From Marinomonas hwangdonensis (GTDB taxonomy: Bacteria; Pseudomonadota; Gammaproteobacteria; Pseudomonadales; Marinomonadaceae): a stretch of 64,000 bases of DNA. This document shows, piece by piece, positions 45,386-55,377 of this stretch. The stretch covers positions 1-64,000 of the forward strand of contig NZ_RIZG01000006.1 of assembly GCF_003721245.1 (NCBI RefSeq). The letters are read 5' to 3'. The number at the start of each line of letters is the position of its first letter. Within the stretch, counting starts at the first letter, position 1. Position numbers and translations under genes: made by a program. Below the pieces are notes generated by a model. That model was not told the origin of the DNA. It saw only the letters and a list, made by a program, of their open reading frames with translations, and searched no databases.

Positions 45386-46083
45386 CTTAATATATTTAAT
45401 AGTTGTTCACCCAGTTCAGCTTGTATCGTCATTTTTTTTTGGCTAACAGGATGAGTGAAATACAAACTGGATGCGTGAAGCATTAAACGAAAGTCATTTG
45501 GCCACATGGTTTTGGCAACCTTGTTTACATGTCTGCAACCGTAACAGGAATCACCCACTAATGGGTTTAAGTGATGTTTAAAATGTCGCCTAATCTGATG
45601 CTTTCTCCCTTGTTTAGGGGTAACTTTGACCCAGCTAAGCCGCATGACGTTATAGCGACTAACAGGGACGGGAAGTTGAAAGCGCTGCTGCGTTATAAAG
45701 CCTGTTTGGGCGTCTTTTTCCGTTCCTTCAATCTTGAATCGAGAACGACCTTTTTGTTCGTTTAGTTTAGCGAGAGGGTAATCGATTAGGCCGGATGCGT
45801 CACAAAAACCTCTTACTAAACAGTGGTAGGTTTTTAGCGTTTCCGACTGTGCAAATTGCGTTGAAAGTTGTCTTGCGATATCAGGCGTAAAAGCCATGAT
45901 AAGCACCCCTGATGTGCCTCTGTCTAGGCGATGTACAGGGAACACCCATCGCCCTGTTTGATCCCTAAGCCTTTGTACCACGGCATCTTCCTCATCTTTG
46001 GCAAGATGTGTTCTATGAACCAATAAGCCCGCTGGCTTGTTCACAGCTATGAGGTGTTCATCTTGGTATAAAATCTCTAACAT
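45322..46083 (-). CDS. truC: tRNA pseudouridine(65) synthase
   Basis: RluA-family enzyme that isomerises U65 of tRNA. The catalytic Asp is in HRLDRGTSGVL. YQDEHLIAVNKPAGLLVH, KTYHCLVRG and GRKHQIRRHFKH are present. 253 aa, fits TruC (YqcB). The start ATG overlaps the stop of the upstream dehydrogenase gene as TGATG. Its 3' end overlaps the GNAT gene on the other strand by 64 bp. Confidence 0.93.
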   Translation of the reverse strand: MLEILYQDEHLIAVNKPAGLLVHRTHLAKDEEDAVVQRLRDQTGRWVFPVHRLDRGTSGVLIMAFTPDIARQLSTQFAQSETLKTYHCLVRGFCDASGLIDYPLAKLNEQKGRSRFKIEGTEKDAQTGFITQQRFQLPVPVSRYNVMRLSWVKVTPKQGRKHQIRRHFKHHLNPLVGDSCYGCRHVNKVAKTMWPNDFRLMLHASSLYFTHPVSQKKMTIQAELGEQLLNILSQLEPFKVNETEQSNSPFADH

Positions 46084-47021
46084 CAGTGTGACTTATCAAC
46101 AAAAATAGCGATCTTGTCCATCGCAATGTCCACTAAGGTTTGCATGGCTTCGTTGCTGGCCCATGCCACATGAGGTGTGAGTAGGAAGTTAGGACGTTGG
46201 CATAATGATTGAAGTGGGCTATTCATTGGCATGGGTTCTTGAAGGGCGACATCAAACGCAGCACCCGCAATGTGACCATTCTCAAGCGCCCCTTTAAGGG
46301 CTAACTCATCAACAATTCCACCGCGACTCATATTTAATAGAACAGTACTCGGCTTCATTAAGTCGAATTCATTTCCACTGATTAGATTTTTCGTATCGGG
46401 CGTTAAAGGACAATGAATGCTGACAATGTCAGCGATTTTAAGAGCCGAATCAAACTCCACATAACCTGGTCTGATATCACTAGCGCTTTTTCTTTCTGCG
46501 AACACCACTTTCATACCAAAAGCGAGGGCGATCGCTGCGACTTTTTTGCCTAATGTGCCACCTCCTAAAATAACAAAGGTGGACCCAGCTAGGTCTTTAA
46601 TTGGATAATCTAAAAAGCAAAAATATTCAGAAGACGCCCATTTACCTGCTTTAACATCCTCTAGATACGCAACCAAATTACGTCTTAAAGCCAACAACAT
46701 AGCAAAAGTGTGCTCTGGCACGCTGATAGTCGAATAATCTGTCACGTTTTGCACAAGAATACCCTTCCGTGAACATGCTTCTGCATCGACATTATTGGTG
46801 CCTGTTGCCATCACTTGAATCAGTTTCAATTGATTAGACGCGGCAATAGCGCCTGCGTTAATAACCACTTTATTGGTCAAAACAATATCGGCGCCTTGAA
46901 TGCGTTGAGCAACTTGGTCTTCCGAAGTATTGTCAAACATGACAACATCTTTCGCGGCGAGTGGCAGCTCAATGCGAATGTGATGGGGAAAAGAGCCTCT
47001 GTCTAAAAAAACGGCCTTCAT
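46083..47021 (-). CDS. D-2-hydroxyacid dehydrogenase (NAD-dependent)
   Basis: A 312-aa enzyme of the D-isomer-specific 2-hydroxyacid dehydrogenase family. The Rossmann motif is GGGTLGKKVA, the catalytic Arg is in NMSRGGIVDE and the catalytic His is in LTPHVAWAS. Glycerate/hydroxypyruvate reductase is the likeliest role by family resemblance, but substrate cannot be fixed. It is 19 bp behind tesA and overlaps truC by 1 bp, so the three share a transcript. Confidence 0.87.
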   Translation of the reverse strand: MKAVFLDRGSFPHHIRIELPLAAKDVVMFDNTSEDQVAQRIQGADIVLTNKVVINAGAIAASNQLKLIQVMATGTNNVDAEACSRKGILVQNVTDYSTISVPEHTFAMLLALRRNLVAYLEDVKAGKWASSEYFCFLDYPIKDLAGSTFVILGGGTLGKKVAAIALAFGMKVVFAERKSASDIRPGYVEFDSALKIADIVSIHCPLTPDTKNLISGNEFDLMKPSTVLLNMSRGGIVDELALKGALENGHIAGAAFDVALQEPMPMNSPLQSLCQRPNFLLTPHVAWASNEAMQTLVDIAMDKIAIFVDKSH

Positions 47022-47040
47022 ATTTATTCCTTATTATTGT

Positions 47041-47670
47041 CTATTTATTCTTTTCCAGTAATGGCAACAAGTGTGGCAGGATGTTCTCAAGTATGACAGG
47101 TTGGCCATCTTTGTTTGGATGTAATCCATCGTCTTGCATTAGCGCGTTGTTAAGCGCGACGCCTTCTAGCATGAATGGCAGATACGCTAACGCGTATTTG
47201 CTTGCAATATCCTTGTACAAATCAAAAAACATTTGCGTGTAGCGTTTACCGTAGTTTTGGGGGATCTGATTGCCAACCAGTAAGACAAGAGCGTCAGCTT
47301 GTTGAGCTTGCTCAACCATGGTTTCCAAATTTAAAGTGGTCTGTGAAAGAGGGTAACCACGTAAAGCATCATTAGCGCCAAGTTCTAGTATTACCCAACT
47401 TGGTTGGTGTGTATTGAGCAAAGCTTGAAATCTCGATAAGCCGCCTTGCGTTGTTTCACCGCTAACGCTGGCATTGACCACCTTTATATCTGGGTGTGAT
47501 TGTGAAAGTTGAGTTTCGAGTAAACTAACCCAACCATCTTGTTGTCGTAAGTTGTAAGCCGCACTCAGGCTATCGCCCATGACCAATAAGGTAGAAGCGG
47601 TAGCCAAAGAGCCGATAACGGACAATGTGAAAATGACGCACACTTTTTTAACGAGTCTTTTTACAAACAT
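47041..47670 (-). CDS. tesA: Acyl-CoA thioesterase I / lysophospholipase TesA (SGNH)
   Basis: A 209-aa periplasmic esterase. Signal peptide about 1-25 (VCVIFTLSVIGSLATAS). SGNH blocks: block I MGDSLSAAYNL (Ser), block II Gly in SGETTQGG, block III LGANDALRG (Asn), block V DGLHPNKDG (Asp, His). The start is 24 bases from the divergent ybbA start, so the tesA and ybbA promoters must lie in or overlap the coding regions. This arrangement is the same as in E. coli. Confidence 0.95.
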   Translation of the reverse strand: MFVKRLVKKVCVIFTLSVIGSLATASTLLVMGDSLSAAYNLRQQDGWVSLLETQLSQSHPDIKVVNASVSGETTQGGLSRFQALLNTHQPSWVILELGANDALRGYPLSQTTLNLETMVEQAQQADALVLLVGNQIPQNYGKRYTQMFFDLYKDIASKYALAYLPFMLEGVALNNALMQDDGLHPNKDGQPVILENILPHLLPLLEKNK

Positions 47671-47694
47671 ATTAAACCTTTAGAGTAATGTATT

Positions 47695-48378
47695 ATGACC
47701 AGTAACACCGCGATCAAAGTAACTAATTTAACGCATACCGTGACTTCGAATACAGGGAATTTAACCATATTGAAAGGAATCAATATGGAAATCAAGGAAA
47801 GTGAGTCCGTTGCTATCGTGGGGTCATCCGGTTCAGGAAAATCTACCCTTTTAGGTTTGCTCGCGGGTCTTGATGTTAACACTTCTGGCGACATTTTGGT
47901 TTATGATCAGCCTTTTTCTGGGCAGTCTGAAGAAAAAAGAGCCCTGATTCGAGGTGAACATGTCGGCTTTGTGTTTCAATCATTTCATCTTCTACCCAGT
48001 TTACAAGCTATTGAAAACGTCATGTTACCCGCAGAGTTAAAAGGCGATAAGGATGCACGTGTCAAGGCAGAAGCCTTGCTTGAGAAAGTTGGTTTATCTC
48101 ATCGTCTTACTCACTACCCACGCCAACTGTCAGGCGGAGAACAACAGCGTGTAGCGATTGCCAGAGCGTTTGCTTCTAACCCTAAAATACTTTTTGCTGA
48201 TGAACCGACAGGGAATCTAGACGAGGAAAATGGCAAATTAATTATCCAGCTACTGTTTGATCTTAATCGGTCACAAGGCACTACGTTAGTCATGGTAACG
48301 CACGACAACGAACTCGCTAAGATGTGTGATCGCCAGTTGGTCATGTCCGCAGGTCAATTAACGGAAAAATCCCTATGA
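47695..48378 (+). CDS. ybbA: ABC transporter ATPase YbbA
   Basis: A 227-aa ATPase of the MacB/LolD group. Walker A GSSGSGKSTLL, Q-loop FVFQSFHLLPS, signature LSGGEQQRVAIARA, Walker B ILFADEPTGNLDEENG and the His in MVTHDN are all there. It pairs with the YbbP permease (4-bp ATGA overlap). In E. coli the YbbA-YbbP complex acts with TesA at the envelope, probably on hydrophobic or lipid-linked substrates. Confidence 0.95.
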   Translation: MTSNTAIKVTNLTHTVTSNTGNLTILKGINMEIKESESVAIVGSSGSGKSTLLGLLAGLDVNTSGDILVYDQPFSGQSEEKRALIRGEHVGFVFQSFHLLPSLQAIENVMLPAELKGDKDARVKAEALLEKVGLSHRLTHYPRQLSGGEQQRVAIARAFASNPKILFADEPTGNLDEENGKLIIQLLFDLNRSQGTTLVMVTHDNELAKMCDRQLVMSAGQLTEKSL

Positions 48379-50834
48379 GCTTTACGTTTCGCTTAATGCT
48401 GAGAGATCTTCGAAGCGGAGATCTGCTTACTCTTTTGCTTGCATTAATTATTTCAGTGAGCACAGTCACTTCGATTGGTTTGTTTATCGATCGTCTGCAA
48501 TTATCTTTTGAAAAAGAATCCGCAACTTTACTGGCAGCGGACCGACTAGTAAGGTCAGATGATGAGATTTCAAAAGACTGGGTTACCAAGGCCACGGATC
48601 TGAATTTACAATACGCTGAGCGTACATCGTTCACTACTATGATGTTTGCGAATGATGCTCTGCAGCTGTCTCAATTGAGCGCAGTCACCGACGCGTATCC
48701 TTTGCGCGGCCGTTTTTTAGTCGATGACAGCCTGTTTGGTACCGGATATAACACAATCGACATTCCACAACCGGGTGAAGTCTGGGTGTCATCGCGGTTG
48801 GCCAGCTTGCTAAATGTGGATATTGGCGATCAAGTTGAAGTAGGCGATACATCATTGACTATTGCTAAGCTCTTAGTTCGTGACCCTGGTTCAAGTACTT
48901 CCGCTTTTGCTATTTCACCTCGCGCCGTAATGAACATGGCCGATGTGGCAGCCACAAACGTTATTATTCCGGGCAGTCGCGTTCGATATTCACTTTTACT
49001 GGCTGGTGACAAAGCGGCATTAGATGAATATGAAAATTGGGTGACACCACAATTTAATGACAGTCAGCGCTGGCGAACCCCGGTTCAACGTGGTGAACGT
49101 ATTGGTGACACAATTGGCCGGGCAGAGTCCTTTTTGTTACTGGCGGGCACTTTGGCTGTGGTTATGGCTGGGGTGGCCATGGCATTAGCCTCAGCTCGAT
49201 TTGTAAAGCGTCATTTAATGCAAGTGGCCATATTAAAGACATTAGGTGCGACACCTAAGTTGCTAGGCAAGGTGTTTTTCCAGCAGCTCGCTGTGTTATT
49301 TATAGTGGGATCTGTTTTGGGTTTGGCTATTGGCTGGGGAATTCAAGAAGTTATTGCTTCGATTCTTTCAGGGCTTATGTCAACAGGATTACCTGAGCCG
49401 TCAGTAATTCGTTTATGGCTTGGGGCAGCGACCGGCTTGATTTCCATGCTGGTGTTTTGTTTGCCACTCATGTCACACCTCATTAAAATATCGCCTTTGT
49501 CCGTTTTGCAGCCTAATGCGCGGGTCGAGCTAAATTCCGCGCTCATTTATGTCGTTGGCTTTATGGGTATTTATGGATTGATGTGCATTTATACCAATGG
49601 CTTTTTATTACCAACCATAATGACAATCGCCATTGCTGGGATTGCGCTTTTTGTCGCAGGTATCGGGTGGCTGGCCTTTAAACTGGGCCGCTCTTTGACG
49701 TCCGGCGCGACCAGTGGCTGGCAGATTGGTCTGGCGTCTTTATACCGACGCTTGGTTCCTAATCTATTTCAGCTGCTTGTATTTACGTTAATTATTATGC
49801 TGACCTTGATTTTGATTGGCATTAAATCAAATCTGATTGCGGATTGGCAACAGCAATTGCCAGAAGACGCGCCAAACCATTATTTGTTTAATGTGCAGGC
49901 CAATCAAATCGAGTCAATCAATAGCGCAACCGACGCTCTCAATGTTCCCAGATCAGATTGGTACCCTATGGTTCGTGGCCGAGTTGTTTCGGTAAACAAC
50001 GAATCTGTTCAAGATTTGTACCCAGATGAAAGAGGGGAGCCTGAACTGTATGAACGTGAATTGAATTTGACTTGGTCTGATACCATAGGACAGGGAAATA
50101 CGCTTGTTTCTGGGAATTTTTCGGCTGAAGGCTTGTCTGTAGAGCAAGAAGCAGCCAAAGAGGCCAATCTAACGCTGGGCGATGAATTGTCGATCAACAT
50201 TGGGGGGAATCTCGTTACGCTGCCAATTACGTCTATTCGCACCGTTGATTGGGGATCCATGCAGCCAAATTTCTATTTAATTCTGCCAAGGAGCGTATTG
50301 CAGGACTATCCTGCTAACTTCGTCAGCAGCTTATTTATTGACGAAACATCCGCGCAACCCTTTTACAAATCCATGGCGCAATTCCCAACGGTGTCTATTC
50401 TCAATGTTGGAGATGTATTGCGACAAATTCAAACCATCATAGGCCAATTGTCGAAAGCGATTCAGTTGGTGCTTTTTTGTATTCTCAGTGCTGGCGCTCT
50501 GGTTTTATTAGCCAGTGTGCGCTCGACGTTAGAAGAGAGATTAGAAGAGGGCGCATTGTTGCGTGTTTTGGGGGCGAAAAGTGCACTCGTTCGCCAAGCC
50601 TTATTGGTTGAATTTGGGGCGTTGGGTTTTTTTGCAGGCTTAATTGCCGCATTAGGCGCAGAAGCTTGTTTGCTTGGACTGCAAGTGTTTGTGTTCAATT
50701 CAGCCCCGAGTTTCCACCCGTCTCTTTGGTTGTTTGGACCCGCTATTGGTATTGGCGTCATCACCAGTATCGGATTATTGGCTAGTCGAAAAGTCCTTAA
50801 TGTTCCGCCTATGCACTTGCTTCGTGACTTATAA
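48375..50834 (+). CDS. ybbP: ABC transporter permease YbbP (MacB/FtsX fold)
   Basis: An 819-aa inner-membrane permease with ten predicted TM spans and two large periplasmic regions; FtsX-type domains at about 255-380 (FVKRHLMQVAILKTLGATP) and 700-815 (LEEGALLRVLGAKSALVRQ). The N-terminal span is LTLLLALIISVSTVTSIGLF. It is translationally coupled to ybbA. It is the permease half of a mechanotransmission-type ABC system, with TesA as the divergent partner. Confidence 0.93.
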   Translation: MSFTFRLMLRDLRSGDLLTLLLALIISVSTVTSIGLFIDRLQLSFEKESATLLAADRLVRSDDEISKDWVTKATDLNLQYAERTSFTTMMFANDALQLSQLSAVTDAYPLRGRFLVDDSLFGTGYNTIDIPQPGEVWVSSRLASLLNVDIGDQVEVGDTSLTIAKLLVRDPGSSTSAFAISPRAVMNMADVAATNVIIPGSRVRYSLLLAGDKAALDEYENWVTPQFNDSQRWRTPVQRGERIGDTIGRAESFLLLAGTLAVVMAGVAMALASARFVKRHLMQVAILKTLGATPKLLGKVFFQQLAVLFIVGSVLGLAIGWGIQEVIASILSGLMSTGLPEPSVIRLWLGAATGLISMLVFCLPLMSHLIKISPLSVLQPNARVELNSALIYVVGFMGIYGLMCIYTNGFLLPTIMTIAIAGIALFVAGIGWLAFKLGRSLTSGATSGWQIGLASLYRRLVPNLFQLLVFTLIIMLTLILIGIKSNLIADWQQQLPEDAPNHYLFNVQANQIESINSATDALNVPRSDWYPMVRGRVVSVNNESVQDLYPDERGEPELYERELNLTWSDTIGQGNTLVSGNFSAEGLSVEQEAAKEANLTLGDELSINIGGNLVTLPITSIRTVDWGSMQPNFYLILPRSVLQDYPANFVSSLFIDETSAQPFYKSMAQFPTVSILNVGDVLRQIQTIIGQLSKAIQLVLFCILSAGALVLLASVRSTLEERLEEGALLRVLGAKSALVRQALLVEFGALGFFAGLIAALGAEACLLGLQVFVFNSAPSFHPSLWLFGPAIGIGVITSIGLLASRKVLNVPPMHLLRDL

Positions 50835-50901
50835 ATGTCGCAATGTTTGGTCAATGCTGTTCTGATAGTGACTGATTCATAGTAGCGAAATGTGACATAG
50901 C

Positions 50902-53283
50902 ATGTATGTAGAAAAACACGGTTACATTGTGAGCCGCCACACGCGTGACGTGGGCGGCCAGATAGAAATGAGTCTTTTTGTAAAAACCGCTGAGGGGACA
51001 GTCAAGGTTGTCCCTGATCGGCAGCTTTGTGTTTTTTTCACAGAAGCAACACTCAGCGACTTGCCCCAGCATGTGGCTGGCGTACAGTGCATGGAATCCT
51101 CGTTTCTATCTTTTGCTCATAAGCCTGTCGTTCTTGTGCAATCCAAGAGTCTTGCACTCCACCAACAAATGCTTCACTTCGTCAAACAAAAGGGCTTTCC
51201 TGTGTTTGAAGAAGACATCAAAGCGCACAATCGTTATTTGATGGAGCGAAAAATTCGTGGTTCGGTACGATTTATTGGTATTCCTGATGCCAGTGGGCAA
51301 GTGTTTCGTGAGGCTCGGGTAATCGCTGGTGACTGGCATCCTGCTTGGACCGTATGGTCACTGGATATAGAGACATCCGTCTCCACAAATACCTTGCTGT
51401 CTATTGGTATCACCGCGGCCGATCAACGGGTGGCCTTTGTCGTGACAGATCAAGTCGCTACATCGACTGTCGTTGAGCGTTTTCCTGATGAGAAAAGCTT
51501 ATTATTGGCATTTATTCGCTATGTAAAAAAACATTCTCCAGACATTTTTATCGGCTGGAATTTAATCGGGTTTGATTTGCACTTTATTGATCAACGATGC
51601 CAAGCGTTAGGAATACGTCCTGCCTTTGGCGTTAATGGCGAAAGCTGGAACATTCGCTCTTCCGACAATCAAGGTAAATATTTTGCGAGTATTCCTGGCA
51701 GAGTGGCGTTGGATGGCATTACTCTATTAAAGGTGGGAGGTTATCACTTTGAGTCCTACAGTCTCAATAATGTCAGCAAAGAGATTCTTGACGATGGTAA
51801 ATTACTGCAAGGTGGTGAGCGTTGGCAAGAAATTGAGCGACTTCACAAAGAAGATTTAGACGCTTTTGTCGCTTATAACCTCCAAGACTGCGACCTTGTT
51901 CTGCGCATTTTTGATGCCTTGAAACTCATCGAGTTGCAACAAACACGCGTCGATTTGACCGGTATTCCATTTGAGCAAACGGGCGGGGCGGTGGCCGCGT
52001 TCGAAAATCTGTATTTGCCTAGGTTACATACTTCTGGCTGGGTCGCTCCAGCTTGGAGTGACGAAGAGTTTGTGGCCAGTCCAGGCGGTTTCGTCATGTC
52101 ATCTATCCCGGGGCTTTATAAAAATGTTTTGGTATTTGACTTTAAAAGCTTGTATCCCAGCATCATTCGTACCTTTCATGTGGATCCTTTGGCGCGCATT
52201 ATTGCTAAACAAGAAGTTGCTAAGCAGGAAACAGCTCAGCATTTGCCCACGCATCTAGACAATGATTCAATCTCAGCTGTGCCTCTCGTTCCGGGGTATT
52301 TGGGGGCGCACTTTCATCGTCAATCCGCTATTTTACCTGAATTAGTCAGTGAGCTTGCTCAAGCAAGAGAAGGCGCAAAACAATCCTCAAACAGCATTTT
52401 AAGTTACGCCATTAAAATCATCATGAATTCATTTTATGGTGTATTGGGGTCCAATGTGTGCCGTTTTTATCACGCCGAATTAGCGAGCTCGATCACGATG
52501 CGTGGCCATGAATTACTAGCTAAGACCCAAGTGTGGATGGAAGAGCGTGGAGCCAAGGTGATTTATGGCGATACGGATTCTTTGTTTGTCACACTGAATA
52601 ACGATCAGGAAGATCCTCACCAACATGGGAAGCTACTGTGTGAGCAAATCAACGCATGCTTGTCTCTATGGTGTCAAGAGTATGCTCAGTTAGACTCGCA
52701 TTTAGAATTGGAATTTGAGCGTGTCTATGAGCGCTTTTTTATGCCCACCATACGAGGCCAAGAAGAAGGCAGTAAAAAGCGTTATGCGGGGAAATCGGCT
52801 GGAGAGATGGTCTTTAAAGGACTTGAGGCTGCCCGCACGGATTGGACGCCCTTGGCTCGACAATTTCAGCGCACCTTATTTGAAAAAATCTTTAATGATG
52901 AAAATCCTGTAGCGTTCGTAGAAGAAACCATTGCCAAGCTTAGATCAGGTAAATATGACAACCAGTTGGTTTATAGCAAACAACTGAGCCGACCTCTTTC
53001 TTCTTACAGTAAAAATACACCGCCCCATGTAAGAGCCGCAGCCATGATTGATCAAAAAAGAGCAGAGCAAGGATTGCCGTTGGAATACAACAAAGGTCGA
53101 AAGCGAGTCCAGTACATATATCAACGCTCTGGTGTGGTGCCCTATGAGAGCGAAAAAGATCTGGTTGATTTAGATTACGAACATTACATTGAAAAACAAA
53201 TCGAGCCTATTGCGGACAGCTTGTTGCCTATTTTTAAAACGAGTATGGCAAATCTACTGTCGCAGCAATTTTCTTTACTTTAG
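50902..53283 (+). CDS. polB: DNA polymerase II
   Basis: A 793-aa family B DNA polymerase (783 aa in E. coli), used in damage tolerance and restart. The 3'-5' exonuclease is intact (DIETS near 155-159, GWNLIGFDLHFID, and YNLQDCDLV). The polymerase domain has DFKSLYPSI (about 413-421), KIIMNSFYGVLGS and YGDTDSLF (about 555-562). I found no LexA box in the short upstream gap. It begins 67 bp after ybbP, on the same strand, and converges on tatD. Confidence 0.96.
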   Translation: MYVEKHGYIVSRHTRDVGGQIEMSLFVKTAEGTVKVVPDRQLCVFFTEATLSDLPQHVAGVQCMESSFLSFAHKPVVLVQSKSLALHQQMLHFVKQKGFPVFEEDIKAHNRYLMERKIRGSVRFIGIPDASGQVFREARVIAGDWHPAWTVWSLDIETSVSTNTLLSIGITAADQRVAFVVTDQVATSTVVERFPDEKSLLLAFIRYVKKHSPDIFIGWNLIGFDLHFIDQRCQALGIRPAFGVNGESWNIRSSDNQGKYFASIPGRVALDGITLLKVGGYHFESYSLNNVSKEILDDGKLLQGGERWQEIERLHKEDLDAFVAYNLQDCDLVLRIFDALKLIELQQTRVDLTGIPFEQTGGAVAAFENLYLPRLHTSGWVAPAWSDEEFVASPGGFVMSSIPGLYKNVLVFDFKSLYPSIIRTFHVDPLARIIAKQEVAKQETAQHLPTHLDNDSISAVPLVPGYLGAHFHRQSAILPELVSELAQAREGAKQSSNSILSYAIKIIMNSFYGVLGSNVCRFYHAELASSITMRGHELLAKTQVWMEERGAKVIYGDTDSLFVTLNNDQEDPHQHGKLLCEQINACLSLWCQEYAQLDSHLELEFERVYERFFMPTIRGQEEGSKKRYAGKSAGEMVFKGLEAARTDWTPLARQFQRTLFEKIFNDENPVAFVEETIAKLRSGKYDNQLVYSKQLSRPLSSYSKNTPPHVRAAAMIDQKRAEQGLPLEYNKGRKRVQYIYQRSGVVPYESEKDLVDLDYEHYIEKQIEPIADSLLPIFKTSMANLLSQQFSLL

Positions 53284-53305
53284 TGCCTCATAGTGGCTCG
53301 TCATT

Positions 53306-54082
53306 TCAAACTCGAATACCAAAAGCCGTTTCAGTATTCTTGATGGTGGCTTGAATCAAAACGTCCAACGATATGCCCTGTAATTTAGCGACTTCTTCTG
53401 CTACCCAAGGTAAATATTTTGGGTGGTTTTTTTTCGGGCGAGGGCGGATGTTTCTTGGTAGAAGAAATGGGGCATCGGTTTCCAATAATAGCTTATCTAA
53501 TGGAATGTGAGGAACTGAGGCTTGCAAATCTTCACCACGTCGTTCGTCACACACCCACCCCGTTATACCAATAAACAAACCGAGTGCTAGGTAATTGTCC
53601 AACTCCGCTCTACTACCTGTAAAGCAATGTATAACAGACTTACTGGCCAACTCAGGGTGTTGTTTTAGAATGGCAATCATGTCTTTATGTGCATCTCGCT
53701 CGTGAAGGTATAATGGCAGTTGATGCTCCAACGCTAATTCGATTTGTTGATGAAAAGTATAAAGTTGCTCTTCGGACGTTGAATAGTTACGGTTAAAATC
53801 AAGACCGGTTTCTCCGATCGCGACAGGTTTCGAATTAGCGATTAGGGCTGAAAAGCGCTCTTTGCTCAAGCTATCCCATGTTTTAGCTTGATGAGGATGG
53901 CAGCCTAACGTGTTCCACATAGTTGGATAATATTGACTTAGTGCTTGTATTTGTTGGCTTTCGTTGTAATCCGATGCGATACAAATCATCCCCTTAACCC
54001 CCGTTGCTTGCATCTCTGCAAAGGTTTGCTCTAGGTTATCAAGAAATATCGTGTGATTTATGTTGACGCCAATATCTATCAT
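53306..54082 (-). CDS. tatD: TatD family hydrolase
   Basis: A 258-aa metal-dependent TIM-barrel hydrolase of the TatD family, a 3'-5' DNA exonuclease/DNase in several members. Motifs: TLGCHPHQAK, IGETGLDFNR, LYLHERDAHKD, SVIHCFTGS and LLLETDAPFLLP. The second N-terminal motif reads DIGVNINH, where many TatD proteins have DSHCH, so one metal ligand pair is altered, as in TatD itself. ATG 54082 gives an ATGA overlap with the upstream HDOD gene. Confidence 0.92.
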   Translation of the reverse strand: MIDIGVNINHTIFLDNLEQTFAEMQATGVKGMICIASDYNESQQIQALSQYYPTMWNTLGCHPHQAKTWDSLSKERFSALIANSKPVAIGETGLDFNRNYSTSEEQLYTFHQQIELALEHQLPLYLHERDAHKDMIAILKQHPELASKSVIHCFTGSRAELDNYLALGLFIGITGWVCDERRGEDLQASVPHIPLDKLLLETDAPFLLPRNIRPRPKKNHPKYLPWVAEEVAKLQGISLDVLIQATIKNTETAFGIRV

Positions 54083-55263
54083 GAAATCCCCATTTTTTTT
54101 GCCTTGCTTAAACTTTTCACGTACAAGTCTCTGAATTTTTGCTCGTCCATACCGGCTTGGCTTAATTTGTCGAATGGTAGCTTTTCCCATCGGCCCGCTT
54201 CATAAGCTTCAACCATTTTTAATACACTGCCAAGGTGTCCTTTATAATGCAATAATGCCATTTTCATATTTTCCTCTAGAGGCAGTTCTTCTAACAATAG
54301 GGGTAACGTTTCATCCAGAAAGCTGGGTAAATACGAAAACAATCCCACTAAAAAAGCCCCCTCTAGTTTTGGAAACAATGTGTCAGATACTTCTTCGCAA
54401 AAACAGGCTCTTGAAAGCGCCATGGAAAACAAACAGTCTGGTTTGCCGGGCACGCTGGTTAACATCGCTAGGCTAACCCATTTAATTAAATCTCGTATGC
54501 CAATAATTTCGATGGCTCGCTGTGCATTAGCAACATTAAATTGGCTATAGTAAAACGCGGATCGTGTGAGCTTAATTAATCGATAAGTCAGTGTTGGATC
54601 GCGTTCAATGGATTGGGCAAGTAATTTAGGAGAGGACTGATTGTCATTCAGCATCGCCAGCAACTCAATCAATATGACTTTGTATGTCAGTATTCTCTTT
54701 CCTTTTACGGCGGTACTTTTTTTGATGAAGTCCCCGCTGAAAAGTCCATTCGATATAACGTCTTTAAACAGATTAAATTGCTCAGCGTGTTGGATGCCAT
54801 TTATCCAGAGGCATTTTGACGCAATCAAGGGATGTTTTACCCGTTGCACTAACTCTTCAATGGCGTGATTTTCTAGCGTAAAAAGCACATAGTTAAAAGC
54901 ACTTAACCAATCAACGGAGAAGGTTCTTGGATCAGGGTTAATGATGCCAAATTGGTAACCTTGTAAACGCGCGTCAAGTAATACATCAAGTTCATTATCT
55001 GAAAAGATAGGCGTTTCGAGAAAAATCACAATTTTTTCTGTATTGCGAGCGGGCAAGGAGGAAAGTTCATTTACCGCGCCACGCACAAAGATAATGTTGT
55101 TTTCTGCCACCGATTTGATGTCAACATCAAACAGAAAAGGCCCCAAATAGTGGGAGGCATCGCCACAAAATGCATCATTAAGCAGTAAAAAATGGTAAGC
55201 CTTTGTCTCAATGTTATGGTTTACAACGGCTCTGCGACAAAAGAACACATCGGTTTGACTCAT
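54079..55263 (-). CDS. HDOD-domain signalling protein with degenerate EAL domain (YuxH-like)
   Basis: A 394-aa protein. The first 200 residues have the fold pattern of an EAL domain but no EAL motif (YHFLLL in its place) and no recognisable catalytic residues. The second half is an HDOD domain (LAQSIERDPTLTYRLIKLT, AQRAIEIIGIRDLIKWVSLAML). This plan is the YuxH type. It is probably a protein-binding regulator. It overlaps tatD by 4 bp and lies divergent from cheV, 114 bp away. Confidence 0.88.
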   Translation of the reverse strand: MSQTDVFFCRRAVVNHNIETKAYHFLLLNDAFCGDASHYLGPFLFDVDIKSVAENNIIFVRGAVNELSSLPARNTEKIVIFLETPIFSDNELDVLLDARLQGYQFGIINPDPRTFSVDWLSAFNYVLFTLENHAIEELVQRVKHPLIASKCLWINGIQHAEQFNLFKDVISNGLFSGDFIKKSTAVKGKRILTYKVILIELLAMLNDNQSSPKLLAQSIERDPTLTYRLIKLTRSAFYYSQFNVANAQRAIEIIGIRDLIKWVSLAMLTSVPGKPDCLFSMALSRACFCEEVSDTLFPKLEGAFLVGLFSYLPSFLDETLPLLLEELPLEENMKMALLHYKGHLGSVLKMVEAYEAGRWEKLPFDKLSQAGMDEQKFRDLYVKSLSKAKKMGIS

Positions 55264-55377
55264 TTTTAACCCTGCTACATAGCGTTTTATATAAAAAATT
55301 ACTGTATCGTTTAGCTGAATACAATATCATGGTTATAATGGATTTAAGCCTTAATTATAAATAGTTCGGAGTACCGT

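Noticed and set aside
50835-50901. LexA box before polB
   Set aside because: CTGTTCTGATAGTGAC resembles half of a LexA site, but the ACAG half is missing.
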